NCBI GenBank assembly: GCA_905215405.1
Contig: CAJMQE010000113.1
Coordinates: 1 to 10,625 of the forward strand
Length of the DNA: 10,625 bases
Source: an uncultured bacterium
GTDB taxonomy: Bacteria > Bacillota > Clostridia > Lachnospirales > Lachnospiraceae
Direction: 5' to 3'
A model generated the notes under the pieces. It did not search any database. It was not told the DNA's origin and saw only the letters and a list, made by a program, of their open reading frames with translations. The translations under genes were made by a program, and so were the position numbers. Positions 1 through 6,479 of the stretch are shown here, piece by piece; positions within the stretch are counted from its first letter, which is position 1; each line of letters begins with the position of its first letter.

Positions 1-72
1 AACCACCCGGCTGACCGCCAGGGAAACCACCCGGCTGACCGCCAGGGAAACCACCTGGCTGGCCATCCGCAA
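1..72. repeat. 24-bp tandem repeat inside the Pro/Gly-rich gene
   Basis: Positions 1-24 and 25-48 are identical 24-mers, and 49-72 is a diverged third copy. The unit encodes the 8-residue GGQPGGFP repeat. Being a multiple of three, copy-number change would alter protein length without breaking the frame. More copies probably continue to the left of the window. Confidence 0.85.
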
Positions 73-229
73 GACCACCAGGAAAACGACTTGGAGCATC
101 ACCTGGGATATTTCCAGGAGCGCCGAACCAAGGCTGCTGGTTCTGTGCCAATGCGTTAGGGAATGCAGGGAAAAGCGGAGTTGCCGCTATTTGTGTGTTT
201 TCAGGTGAATATAAATTCTGGTTCTCCAT
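1..229 (-). CDS. Pro/Gly-rich repeat protein, N-terminal part (C-terminus off the left edge)
   Basis: Open reading frame starting at the ATG at 229-227 (minus), with an AAGGA ribosome binding site about 10 nt upstream, and running past position 1. The visible 76 residues begin MENQNLYSPENTQ, pass through an Ala/Pro/Phe/Gln-rich stretch, and then become an 8-residue repeat of the type GGQPGGFP from about residue 53 to the edge. There is no signal peptide and no membrane segment in the visible part. Gly/Pro-rich repeats of this kind occur in spore coat and other surface proteins and in linkers before a folded C-terminal domain; which applies cannot be told because the C-terminus is missing. It is transcribed divergently from the acetyltransferase gene at 339. 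The reading frame is well supported by RBS and composition; the function is unknown. Confidence 0.7.
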   Translation of the reverse strand, partial: MENQNLYSPENTQIAATPLFPAFPNALAQNQQPWFGAPGNIPGDAPSRFPGGLADGQPGGFPGGQPGGFPGGQPGG

Positions 230-338
230 ATTCTTATTGTCCTTTCTGTAAATATAAAATTTACGGGTTACAATATAGGATATGAAAAGCAGTCAGAAAA
301 TGTGAGTTAGAAAAATAGACATGAAACAGGAGAAAAGA

Positions 339-1484
339 ATGGATAAAATACGTTTTGCAAAGAAAGAAGACAGAAATGAGCTCGAGTCTATGTGGCAATC
401 GATCTTTGGAGATCCGGCAGAGTATACAGGCGTATTTTTTGACAGGGTATTTACTCCAGAGCTGACACTGGTATGGGAGGAAAGAAACAAACCAGTGGCG
501 ATGTTATATATGATTCCGTATGAGCAGATGATAAATGGAGCTAGTAGAAAGTGCTGGTATCTATATGCATTGGCAACAAAGCCTGAGTATCGTAAATGTG
601 GGATTATGGGAAAGTTGATCCAGCGGGCAGAACAGCAGGCAGTACAAGCTGGCGTGGATATGCTTTTTCTGCATCCGGCAGGACAAAAACTGTTCTCCTA
701 TTATCAGCATTTTGGATTTGAAACAGAATGCTGGCAGCAGGAACTGCAGCTGACAGGAGGTCTAGAGAAGCAAAGAGAAGTGTTAGCGCCTGACAAAATT
801 TATACGGATCTTGAAGAAATCGGTCTTCGGGCAAGTGCACTTGGAAATGGTACCGGATCAAGTGAAGCAGACAACGGAAGGAAAGAGGCAAAAGCATTTC
901 CGATAGAGAAAAGCGTAGATAAGGAAAACGTTGACACAGCTGATATAGCAAGCATGGATATCAAAAAAGACGAGGCAGTTCTGGCAGTGGAAAATGCAGA
1001 CGCCCCTTGTAGTGGAGCAATTGAGATCACAGAAATCAATGCCTCAGAATTATGGCAGTGTTATGAGAACAGCAGCCTTTTCACAGAGGGAGGATTTAAC
1101 TGTGAAAGGAATATTTACACGCTTATGCTTGAGGAAATTGTCAGAGAAGGCGGCAAACTGCTCAAATTCGGCTGGCATGGAAAAATGGCTGGATTTGCAG
1201 TCGTTGTACCTACAGAAGAATCTGTAGAGATCTTACAGATGGATTGCCAGCCTCAGTTGGCAACACAAGTAACCAGAATGCTGCAAACGATGTTTCAGAA
1301 GGACAAGGTTACAATAACCCAGTCACCGGAGGAATTGATTGAGACTTTACGGGGAAATGGGACATGGCTGAAGAACAGCCTGAAAAAAAATGAATATATT
1401 ATGGTGAAGTGGCTGAAACAGGAGATGTCCTTAAAAGGTGAACTTCCTACTTTAAAATACATGAGAGGTCTGGTTCTGATGTAA
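339..1484 (+). CDS. GNAT family N-acetyltransferase (two-part, 381 aa)
   Basis: Probable acyl-CoA-dependent N-acetyltransferase; substrate unknown. The N-terminal about 140 residues form a GNAT domain: it opens with MDKIRFAKKEDRNEL, and acetyl-CoA binding motif A is visible as YLYALATKPEYRKCGIMG (residues 74-91, with the R-x-x-G-x-x-G turn at 85-91), followed by HPAGQKLFSYYQHFGF typical of the GNAT C-terminal strand. A hydrophilic Ala/Glu/Asp-rich stretch (about 145-235) follows, then a second globular region (about 240-375) that may be a degenerate GNAT or a family-specific domain, an arrangement reminiscent of Eis-like proteins. The start at 339 is chosen over the in-frame ATG at 321 because AGGAG at 328-332 lies 6 nt before it. 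The next gene begins 23 nt after the stop, suggesting co-transcription. The family is confident, the substrate is not known. Confidence 0.87.
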   Translation: MDKIRFAKKEDRNELESMWQSIFGDPAEYTGVFFDRVFTPELTLVWEERNKPVAMLYMIPYEQMINGASRKCWYLYALATKPEYRKCGIMGKLIQRAEQQAVQAGVDMLFLHPAGQKLFSYYQHFGFETECWQQELQLTGGLEKQREVLAPDKIYTDLEEIGLRASALGNGTGSSEADNGRKEAKAFPIEKSVDKENVDTADIASMDIKKDEAVLAVENADAPCSGAIEITEINASELWQCYENSSLFTEGGFNCERNIYTLMLEEIVREGGKLLKFGWHGKMAGFAVVVPTEESVEILQMDCQPQLATQVTRMLQTMFQKDKVTITQSPEELIETLRGNGTWLKNSLKKNEYIMVKWLKQEMSLKGELPTLKYMRGLVLM

Positions 1485-1507
1485 GAACAGACTGATAGAG
1501 GTGAAAG

Positions 1508-2404
1508 ATGAAACAAACGATAGAATTTAAAAAAATAACAATTGAAGAACTACCAGTAATCAAACAGTACCTTCAGGGAAATAAGAACAGAGCCTGTGAC
1601 TATACAGGTGGTAATAATATTATGTGGAACCAGGATGAGAGGGTCAGATATGCGATCGTAGCAGAAAGTCTTGTCTATGGAATTGAAAAGGAAGAGAATA
1701 TCACGTTCTTTATGCCAGATAACGCAGATGATCTGAAAGCTGTAATGGATGCGTTGACAGACTATACTGCTCAGAAAGAAAAGAAGATGAGACTGGCGGT
1801 TATTTCCGAAGAACAGAAAGATAAAATCGAAGCGCTTTATCCGGACAGATTTACATTTGCATTTGATAGGGATGACAGTGATTACGTCTATGAAGTGCAG
1901 TCCATGATGACTTTTTCAGGAAAGAGATTTCATGGAAAGAAGAACCATATCAATAAATTTAAGAAGACTTACGAATACACCTATGAACAGTTGGATGATT
2001 CCAATATTGAAGAATGCAGACAGATGAAGGATCGATGGGCAGAAACAAAGGTTTCCGATGATGAAGAATCACTGGAAACAGAGTTAAAAGCAGTTGATAT
2101 CGCGCTGGATAATTATCATGCATTTGGTTTTCGCGGAGGTCTGATTAGAATTGATGGAGAAGTAAAGGCATTTACACTTGGAGAAAAAGTGACAGAGGAT
2201 ACATTTGTAACACATGTGGAAAAGGCTATGGATGATGTAGCAGGGCTGTATACTATGATGTGTCATGAATTTGCCATCAATACGATATCTGACTGTACGT
2301 ATGTGAACAGAGAAGAAGATCTTGGAATCGAAGGTCTTCGAAAATCAAAGCTGTCCTATCATCCGGTAATGCTGGTTGACAAGTATTACGCAGAAGAAAA
2401 ATAA
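1508..2404 (+). CDS. DUF2156 / phosphatidylglycerol lysyltransferase C-domain-like protein
   Basis: 298-residue soluble protein of the DUF2156 family, which shares the GNAT-like fold of the catalytic C-terminal half of MprF (lysyl-phosphatidylglycerol synthase). Visible family hallmarks are GKKNHINKFKKTYEY (143-157), an RGGLIRIDGEVKAFTLGE strand in the second half, and the closing VNREEDLGIEGLRKSKLSYHP (266-286, the last residue being a Pro before VMLVDKYY). It lacks the membrane half of MprF, so a true lipid-modifying role is not established; other stand-alone members have unknown substrates. The RBS GAGGTG lies 4 nt before the ATG. It follows the GNAT gene by 23 nt, so two GNAT-fold enzymes probably share one transcript. 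No terminator is seen after it before the LytTR promoter. Confidence 0.87.
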   Translation: MKQTIEFKKITIEELPVIKQYLQGNKNRACDYTGGNNIMWNQDERVRYAIVAESLVYGIEKEENITFFMPDNADDLKAVMDALTDYTAQKEKKMRLAVISEEQKDKIEALYPDRFTFAFDRDDSDYVYEVQSMMTFSGKRFHGKKNHINKFKKTYEYTYEQLDDSNIEECRQMKDRWAETKVSDDEESLETELKAVDIALDNYHAFGFRGGLIRIDGEVKAFTLGEKVTEDTFVTHVEKAMDDVAGLYTMMCHEFAINTISDCTYVNREEDLGIEGLRKSKLSYHPVMLVDKYYAEEK

Positions 2405-2433
2405 CCACTTACATGGGGAAATCGACCACTTAC
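2404..2433 (+). promoter_or_regulatory. Direct repeat, candidate LytTR operator
   Basis: ACCACTTAC occurs at 2404-2412 and again, perfectly, at 2425-2433. The two 9-mers are separated by exactly 12 bp (21-bp period, two helical turns). This is the geometry known for LytTR-family DNA-binding proteins, which bind 9-bp direct repeats spaced by about 12-13 bp. The repeat ends 10 bp before the -35 box of the LytTR gene, which fits autoregulation by activation. Binding itself is inference. Confidence 0.65.
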
Positions 2434-2443
2434 CGAAATGCTG

Positions 2444-2471
2444 TTTACAAATAAATGACCGCTGATATAAT
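2444..2471 (+). promoter_or_regulatory. Promoter of the LytTR/LiaF-like operon
   Basis: TTTACA (2444-2449), 16-bp spacer, TATAAT (2466-2471), with a TGA step before the -10 giving an extended -10 (TGnTATAAT). This is the best vegetative-type promoter in the left half of the window. Expected transcription start is near 2478, leaving a leader of about 33 nt before the ATG at 2511. Confidence 0.75.
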
Positions 2472-2510
2472 AGCAGTATAGCAGACACAGATGATTATAG
2501 GAGTATGAGG

Positions 2511-2969
2511 ATGAAGCTGAGAATAGAAGTTGAGGAAGGTCTGCAGGAAGATGAGGTCATTATCCGATGTGCCGATCTCAACGAAGATGTTAGAAAATTA
2601 CAGAATGTAATCAGAGAAATGACTGGAAAGCAGCAGAAGTTCAGTTTCTTTAAAGGAGAGGCTGAATATTATATTGGTCTGGAGGAGATCCTGTTCTTTG
2701 AAACAGAGGATAATGTGATCCATGCACATACAGTCAACGAGGTATATCAGGTAAAATACCGTTTGTACGAACTCGAAGAGTTGCTCCCACGTAATTTTAT
2801 GAGGATATCAAAATCGGCGATCCTGAATATCGACAAAATCTATTCGATTACAAAAAATCTGACTTCTTCCAGTGTAATTCAGTTTCAGAATACATACAAA
2901 CAGGTCTATGTGTCGAGATATTATTTTAAACTGTTAAAACAGAGATTGGACGAAAAACGTGCAAGATAA
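2511..2969 (+). CDS. Stand-alone LytTR-domain transcriptional regulator
   Basis: DNA-binding regulator of 152 residues with a short N-terminal region (1-44) and a LytTR domain (about 45-147) but no receiver domain. Typical LytTR segments are visible: the strand with GLEEILFFETEDNVI (56-70), the KYRLYELEELLP helix, and FMRISKSAILNIDKI (97-110). Members of this type form LytTR regulatory systems, in which the regulator is paired with a membrane protein that restrains it; here the next gene encodes such a membrane protein. The start at 2511 is preferred over the ATG at 2505 because AGGAG (2499-2503) is 7 nt from 2511 but only 1 nt from 2505. A perfect 9-bp direct repeat just upstream of its promoter suggests autoregulation. 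It has no recognisable signal-sensing domain of its own. Confidence 0.9.
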   Translation: MKLRIEVEEGLQEDEVIIRCADLNEDVRKLQNVIREMTGKQQKFSFFKGEAEYYIGLEEILFFETEDNVIHAHTVNEVYQVKYRLYELEELLPRNFMRISKSAILNIDKIYSITKNLTSSSVIQFQNTYKQVYVSRYYFKLLKQRLDEKRAR

Positions 2970-3013
2970 GCACGATTTTCAATACGCGTAAACGCATTTA
3001 TTTGGAGGTAAAT

Positions 3014-3712
3014 ATGAAAAAAGAAAGAATTTTCTGGGGGCTGTTTCTGGTATTGTGTGCAGCTTTTTTGATTGTAAGTAAACTTGGTATGTTTGAAGAT
3101 GTCAGCTTATTTAAGCTGGTCTTTGCAGCATTTTTCGCAGTAACATTTGTAAAAAGTCTGGTCAGTCTGGAGTTTGGAGGAATATTTTTCTCTGCAGCAT
3201 TTATCAGTATTATATTTGCAAAAGAGTTACATATCACAGCAATTACTCCATGGACGGTATTGTTTGCTGCATTACTCGCAACAATCGGTTGTTCTATGCT
3301 GTTCCATAAAAAAAAACACCGTTTAAATAATAATTATCATGATGATCATTTTACAACTTTTGCTGAAAACGAAAACGGTGACAGCTTAAATTTTGGAACA
3401 CGTTTTGGATCCAGTCTTAAATATGTAAATGCAGATAATTTTCAGAAAGCGGATATTGATTGTTCTTTTGGCGCAATGAAAGTTTATTTTGATAATGCAG
3501 TTATTCAGCAGAAGGAGGCACAGATCAATTTAGAGGTTTCCTTTGCTGGTGTGGAATTATATATACCTTCCAACTGGAATCTGATCTGTAATGCAAGTGT
3601 AAGTCTTGGTGGAATAGAAGAAAAAAATCGCAGTGCAAAACAGGAATGCACCCATACCGTATATCTGACAGGAAATGTTAGTTTTTCGGGGGTAACGATC
3701 ATTTATATCTGA
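3014..3712 (+). CDS. LiaF-like membrane protein, probable partner of the LytTR regulator
   Basis: 232 residues. About four hydrophobic segments (roughly 7-22, 31-48, 52-67, 74-95) are followed by a basic turn (HKKKHR) and a soluble C-terminal domain (about 115-232) rich in short beta strands (SFGAMKVYFDNAVI, VSFAGVELYIPSNW, VSFSGVTIIYI). This resembles the LiaI/LiaF transmembrane region plus the LiaF (YvqF/DUF2154-type) C-terminal domain. LiaF holds the LiaRS envelope-stress system off in other Firmicutes; here the neighbour is a LytTR regulator instead, so a role as its membrane-bound sensor or inhibitor is inferred. The start is the ATG at 3014, with GGAGG at 3004-3008; the in-frame TTG at 3002 overlaps that RBS and is rejected. 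It sits 44 nt after the LytTR gene with no terminator between. Confidence 0.82.
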   Translation: MKKERIFWGLFLVLCAAFLIVSKLGMFEDVSLFKLVFAAFFAVTFVKSLVSLEFGGIFFSAAFISIIFAKELHITAITPWTVLFAALLATIGCSMLFHKKKHRLNNNYHDDHFTTFAENENGDSLNFGTRFGSSLKYVNADNFQKADIDCSFGAMKVYFDNAVIQQKEAQINLEVSFAGVELYIPSNWNLICNASVSLGGIEEKNRSAKQECTHTVYLTGNVSFSGVTIIYI

Positions 3713-3753
3713 TCCGTCCAAAGGGCGCCTGTGATGAATGAAAAGAAAGGAAT

Positions 3754-3773
3754 AGAGGCGCATTTGCGTCTCT
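3754..3773 (+). other. Short hairpin just before the exoIII ribosome binding site
   Basis: AGAGGCGCA (3754-3762) and TGCGTCTCT (3765-3773) pair over 9 positions with one G-U wobble and a 2-nt TT between the arms, so the real loop will open a pair. There is no T-run, so it is not a terminator. It ends 10 nt before the ATG at 3784 and could influence translation or RNA stability. Function is unproven. Confidence 0.45.
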
Positions 3774-3783
3774 ACGGGAGAAG

Positions 3784-4539
3784 ATGAAACTGATATCATG
3801 GAATGTAAATGGAATCAGGGCATGTGTGCAAAAGGGATTTTTGGATTTCTTTCACGATGTTGATGCAGATGTCCTGTGCATACAGGAAAGCAAAATGCAG
3901 GAGGGACAGCTGGATCTGGATCTACCTGGATATTTCCAGTACTGGAATTACGCACAGAAAAAAGGATATTCAGGAACAGCTATATTTACAAAGCAGGAGC
4001 CGCTTTCGGTTCAATATGGAATGGGAATCACAGAGCATGATACAGAAGGGCGTGTGATCACACTGGAATTTGAAAAGTGTTATCTGGTGACTGTTTATAC
4101 ACCGAATTCGAAAAGTGAATTGCTGCGTCTGGATTACCGTATGGAATGGGAAGATGCATTCCGTGCTTATTTGTGTGAACTGGATCAGAAGAAACCAGTC
4201 ATTATATGTGGAGATATGAATGTGGCTCATCAGGAGATCGATTTAAAAAATCCGAAGACGAACCGCAATAATGCAGGGTTTACGGATCAGGAAAGACAGA
4301 AAATGACAGAACTTCTAAATGCGGGCTTTACGGATACGTTCCGTTATTTTTATCCGGAAGTGACGGATCAGTATTCCTGGTGGTCCTACCGTTTTCGAGC
4401 AAGAGAAAAAAATGCTGGATGGAGAATCGATTATTTTCTGGTCTCCAATTCATTACAGGACAAGCTGCTGGATGCGAAAATTCATACAGAAATACTTGGG
4501 TCGGATCATTGTCCAGTGGAGCTGGATTTGAATCTTTAA
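3784..4539 (+). CDS. xth: Exodeoxyribonuclease III (AP endonuclease)
   Basis: ExoIII/XthA-type enzyme of the exonuclease-endonuclease-phosphatase fold: cuts at abasic sites and trims 3' ends in base excision repair, in the cytoplasm. 251 residues is normal length. Metal and catalytic motifs are all visible: N7 in SWNVNGIRA, E35 in CIQESK, Y105 in VYTPNS, D144 and N146 in CGDMNVAH, the YSWWSYRFRAREKNAGWRIDYF block that shapes the abasic-site pocket, and D241/H242 in the terminal GSDHCPV. The ATG is preceded by GGGAGAAG, a usable but closely spaced RBS. It lies 71 nt after the LiaF-like gene on the same strand with no terminator between, so it may be partly co-transcribed. A long terminator at 4715-4805 follows. 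Confidence 0.97.
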   Translation: MKLISWNVNGIRACVQKGFLDFFHDVDADVLCIQESKMQEGQLDLDLPGYFQYWNYAQKKGYSGTAIFTKQEPLSVQYGMGITEHDTEGRVITLEFEKCYLVTVYTPNSKSELLRLDYRMEWEDAFRAYLCELDQKKPVIICGDMNVAHQEIDLKNPKTNRNNAGFTDQERQKMTELLNAGFTDTFRYFYPEVTDQYSWWSYRFRAREKNAGWRIDYFLVSNSLQDKLLDAKIHTEILGSDHCPVELDLNL

Positions 4540-4714
4540 AAATGAAAATTGTGTAGCCAATAAAGGAATCTATAGTTGCAACCAATATTTTATAAAAATA
4601 CATTAAAAAATGTAAGTAAAAAATATGCAAGTAAAAATTATACGATTAAAAATATAATAAAATAATATGCAAGTAAAAATATAAAATTAAAAAATATAAG
4701 ATTAAAAATACAAT
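4540..4714. other. AT-rich intergenic stretch with direct repeats, no gene
   Basis: No reading frame with an RBS was found. The segment is very A-rich on the plus strand. ATATGCAAGTAAAAAT occurs perfectly at 4623-4638 and 4665-4680 (42-bp period), with looser GATTAAAAATA-type repeats at about 4644, 4686 and 4700. It probably represents non-coding spacer between convergent genes that expanded by slippage or duplication. No function is proposed. Confidence 0.6.
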
Positions 4715-4805
4715 AAAAAACAGCAGATGAAATTCTGAGTGACCCAATCGTCAGATCCAAATTGAACGATTGGTCGTGCACTTCCCTTATCATCTGCTGT
4801 TTTTT
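4715..4805. terminator. Long bidirectional terminator or structured RNA between convergent genes
   Basis: AAAAAACAGCAGATGA at 4715-4730 is the perfect reverse complement of 4790-4805, giving a 16-bp stem that ends in six T on both strands. It can therefore terminate exoIII (+) and the CAP gene (-). The 59-nt loop is itself structured: GAGTG (4737-4741) can pair with CACTT (4779-4783), and CCAATCGT (4744-4751) pairs perfectly with ACGATTGG (4766-4773), closing a 14-nt loop. Simple terminators have short loops, so this may be more than a terminator, for example a small stable RNA. That part is inference. Confidence 0.75.
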
Positions 4806-4817
4806 ATTTTTATTAGG

Positions 4818-4873
4818 ATCATTCTATTTTATAGTCGGATCAATATTTTAAATTTCTTATGTAATAGAATGAT
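4818..4873. repeat. 11-bp inverted repeat downstream of the CAP gene
   Basis: ATCATTCTATT (4818-4828) and AATAGAATGAT (4863-4873) are perfect inverted copies with 34 bp between. There is no T-run in either direction. It lies between the long terminator and the CAP stop codon and could be part of the CAP mRNA 3' end. The remainder of 4806-4917 holds no recognisable feature. Confidence 0.5.
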
Positions 4874-4917
4874 TTGACATTTAAGTAATCTGATAATCTG
4901 ACATTTTGGCCGGCTGC

Positions 4918-5928
4918 TTAGTTAGTAAAGATCTGTACCCAGTAATAAGTATTGTTTACTACATATACGCCGACACCGAGCTTGCTGTACTTTGTATTTA
5001 CCATATTTGCATAGTGACCAGAAGAATTCTTCCATGCTTCAACAACAGCTGATGCGCTAGAGTAGCCATAAGCAATATTTTCACCGATTGTACCATAGCT
5101 GATTCCCATTTCTTTTGCGAGTGAATAGAATGGAGTTCCATTAGGTCTGGTATGTGCAAAACTCTGTACAATTTCTTTTGCTCTGGTATCCGCCATTGCG
5201 GAAAGATTGGAATCCAGAGTCAGATTTGATGCGCCGACAGACTGACGGATTGCATTGGTATACTGTAATACAAGTTCACGGTTGGACTGTTGGCTGCTGT
5301 CAGCACTGTTATTTCCAGAATTGTTGCCTGAGCCACTGCCAGAATTATTACCGGAACCAGAGTTGTTCTGTGATCCATTGTTACCAGAATTATTCATCAG
5401 GGAATTCAGAATATCCTGAATCTGATTGCCAGATGAAGAATTTGACTGATTAGATGACTGATTCTGTGTTGGTGCTTCTGTAGCAGGAGTATTTGATCCA
5501 CCGGCACTTGTGTTTCCAGAGGAACCATTGGAACCGGAACTTGTTGAAGGGGTACTGCCTGTAGACGGTGTACTGGTTGCACCAGAAGCAGGAGTCGTAT
5601 TGCTTCCTGGATTTGCAGCAGTATTAGCTGCGGACAGAGCAGAATAATCATTTACAGAATAATTCTGGGCAGTCAGCATATCTGTTGCAGGCATTTCAGT
5701 ACTTTCTTCAGGAACTGCTTCTGACGATTCCTGTGCGGATTCAGATTCAGCAACAGATTCGGTCATATAATCAGATATGGAAAATTTTGATTTGGCTTCG
5801 TTTTTTGCAGTGGTCGTTGACAGGCCACTCAGTTCCTTTTTGATCAGAACAACCATAACGACAACGATGGCAATTGCTGAAAATCCAAGGCAGGAATAAA
5901 AAAATGCAGCTTTTTTATTAGGTTTCAT
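4918..5928 (-). CDS. Membrane-anchored CAP-domain (SCP/PR-1-like) protein
   Basis: 336 residues in three parts. Residues 1-31 are a short basic N-terminus plus a single hydrophobic segment (about 10-30) that works as signal anchor. Residues about 32-215 form a low-complexity Ser/Thr/Asn/Gly/Pro/Gln-rich linker, suited to spanning the wall. Residues 216-336 are a CAP domain, with the cavity residues visible: H259 in SFAHTRPNG, E283 in IGENIAYGY, E297 in VVEAWK and H305 in SSGHYANM, then LGVGVYVVNNTYYWVQIF. Bacterial CAP proteins of this type are extracellular and of largely unknown function. RBS GGAGG lies 5 nt before the ATG. It lies downstream of the cysteine-rich peptide array on the same strand, but a hairpin terminator at 5986-6011 sits between, so it is probably mainly transcribed from its own promoter, which I could not pin down. 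Confidence 0.93.
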   Translation of the reverse strand: MKPNKKAAFFYSCLGFSAIAIVVVMVVLIKKELSGLSTTTAKNEAKSKFSISDYMTESVAESESAQESSEAVPEESTEMPATDMLTAQNYSVNDYSALSAANTAANPGSNTTPASGATSTPSTGSTPSTSSGSNGSSGNTSAGGSNTPATEAPTQNQSSNQSNSSSGNQIQDILNSLMNNSGNNGSQNNSGSGNNSGSGSGNNSGNNSADSSQQSNRELVLQYTNAIRQSVGASNLTLDSNLSAMADTRAKEIVQSFAHTRPNGTPFYSLAKEMGISYGTIGENIAYGYSSASAVVEAWKNSSGHYANMVNTKYSKLGVGVYVVNNTYYWVQIFTN

Positions 5929-5985
5929 AGATACCTCCGATAGATATTTTTAATTTTGATTTATATAAGTATGGAATACCTGAAA

Positions 5986-6011
5986 AATGCTGCCTGGATA
6001 TAGGCAGCATT
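5986..6011 (-). terminator. Terminator of the cysteine-rich peptide array
   Basis: AATGCTGCCT (5986-5995) and AGGCAGCATT (6002-6011) form a perfect 10-bp stem with a 6-nt loop. Read on the minus strand the stem ends in a short T-run (TTTTTC). It lies 22 nt after the stop codon of the last peptide gene and 57 nt before the CAP gene, so it ends or attenuates transcription of the array. Confidence 0.8.
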
Positions 6012-6033
6012 CTTCGGCATAGGTTTGATCTGA

Positions 6034-6120
6034 TTAGCAGCCAAGTCCTAATAAAGAGCAAAGCATGTTGTAAAGATCTGAACAATCTGAACCTGAGCAA
6101 TTAGAAAATTTAAAACACAT
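6034..6120 (-). CDS. Cysteine-rich 28-residue peptide, copy 1
   Basis: Tiny gene encoding 28 residues: it begins MCFKFSNCSGSDC and ends LCSLLGLGC, with Cys at 2, 8, 13, 21 and 28 (the last residue). GGAGG lies 8 nt before the ATG, as strong an RBS as that of any longer gene here. The peptide is identical in sequence to copies 2 and 3 and differs from them at three synonymous sites only (two Cys TGC/TGT, one Leu CTT/CTC), which supports real translation. There is no signal peptide, no double-Gly leader and no membrane segment beyond a short hydrophobic C-terminus. It is last in the array, followed by a terminator. I do not recognise the family; a modified peptide, a metal- or thiol-active miniprotein, or a signalling peptide are all possible. 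Confidence 0.8.
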   Translation of the reverse strand: MCFKFSNCSGSDCSDLYNMLCSLLGLGC

Positions 6121-6181
6121 AATAGAATCCTCCGTAAAATTTATATTTTAATAAGTATTGAATCGTTAAAATGATAGCTGA

Positions 6182-6268
6182 TTAGCAGCCGAGTCCTAAT
6201 AAAGAACAAAGCATGTTGTAAAGATCTGAACAATCTGAACCTGAACAATTAGAAAATTTAAAACACAT
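6182..6268 (-). CDS. Cysteine-rich 28-residue peptide, copy 2
   Basis: Second of three 28-residue copies; the encoded peptide is identical to copies 1 and 3, and the nucleotide sequence is identical to copy 3. Cys at 2, 8, 13, 21, 28. GGAGG RBS 8 nt before the ATG. The 61-bp spacer between this gene and copy 1 is identical to the one between copy 3 and this gene. No terminator lies between the copies, so the three are likely read as one transcript. Function is unknown. Confidence 0.8.
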   Translation of the reverse strand: MCFKFSNCSGSDCSDLYNMLCSLLGLGC

Positions 6269-6329
6269 AATAGAATCCTCCGTAAAATTTATATTTTAAT
6301 AAGTATTGAATCGTTAAAATGATAGCTGA

Positions 6330-6416
6330 TTAGCAGCCGAGTCCTAATAAAGAACAAAGCATGTTGTAAAGATCTGAACAATCTGAACCTGAACAATTAG
6401 AAAATTTAAAACACAT
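6330..6416 (-). CDS. Cysteine-rich 28-residue peptide, copy 3
   Basis: First transcribed of the three 28-residue copies; the gene is identical at nucleotide level to copy 2. Identity to the other units continues through the RBS (to 6429) and then stops, marking the edge of the tandem duplication. Its own upstream region therefore differs and may hold the promoter for the block (a TATAAT lies on the minus strand at 6450-6445). Compared with the 23-residue copies 4 and 5 it carries a five-residue insertion that adds a fifth Cys (C13). Function is unknown. Confidence 0.8.
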   Translation of the reverse strand: MCFKFSNCSGSDCSDLYNMLCSLLGLGC

Positions 6417-6444
6417 AATAGAATCCTCCATAATTTTTATATTT

Positions 6445-6450
6445 ATTATA
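6445..6450 (-). promoter_or_regulatory. Possible -10 box for the three-copy peptide block
   Basis: TATAAT on the minus strand, about 29 nt upstream of the copy 3 ATG, giving a leader of about 22 nt. No good -35 lies 16-18 bp upstream (the position reads CCAAAC), so if it is a promoter it probably needs an activator. Read-through from copies 4 and 5 is the alternative. Confidence 0.35.
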
Positions 6451-6479
6451 TTCGTTACAATTTATTGGTTTGGTATATA

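Larger units (their letters stand above)
6034..6429 (-). repeat. 148-bp tandem duplication carrying peptide genes 1-3
   Basis: Units start at 6034, 6182 and 6330, an exact 148-bp period. Each full unit is an 87-bp gene plus a 61-bp spacer with RBS. The two spacers (6121-6181 and 6269-6329) are identical. Between units 1 and 2 only three bases differ, all in the gene and all synonymous. The third unit is cut off after its RBS. This indicates recent duplication or ongoing gene conversion. Confidence 0.93.

Noticed and set aside
3002..3013. TTG start for the LiaF-like protein
   Set aside because: The TTG overlaps the GGAGG ribosome binding site that serves the ATG at 3014.
4818..4873. Second intrinsic terminator for the CAP gene
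   Set aside because: The 11-bp arms are 34 bp apart and no T-run follows on either strand.
5154..5651. Open frames opposite and out of phase to the CAP gene linker
   Set aside because: They arise from the low-complexity Ser/Asn/Gly codons of the linker, lack RBS and overlap a gene with clear domain motifs.
6034..6429. CRISPR-like regular repeat
   Set aside because: Period 148 bp, with the repeated part being an entire coding unit including RBS; there are no unique spacers of constant length and no cas genes.
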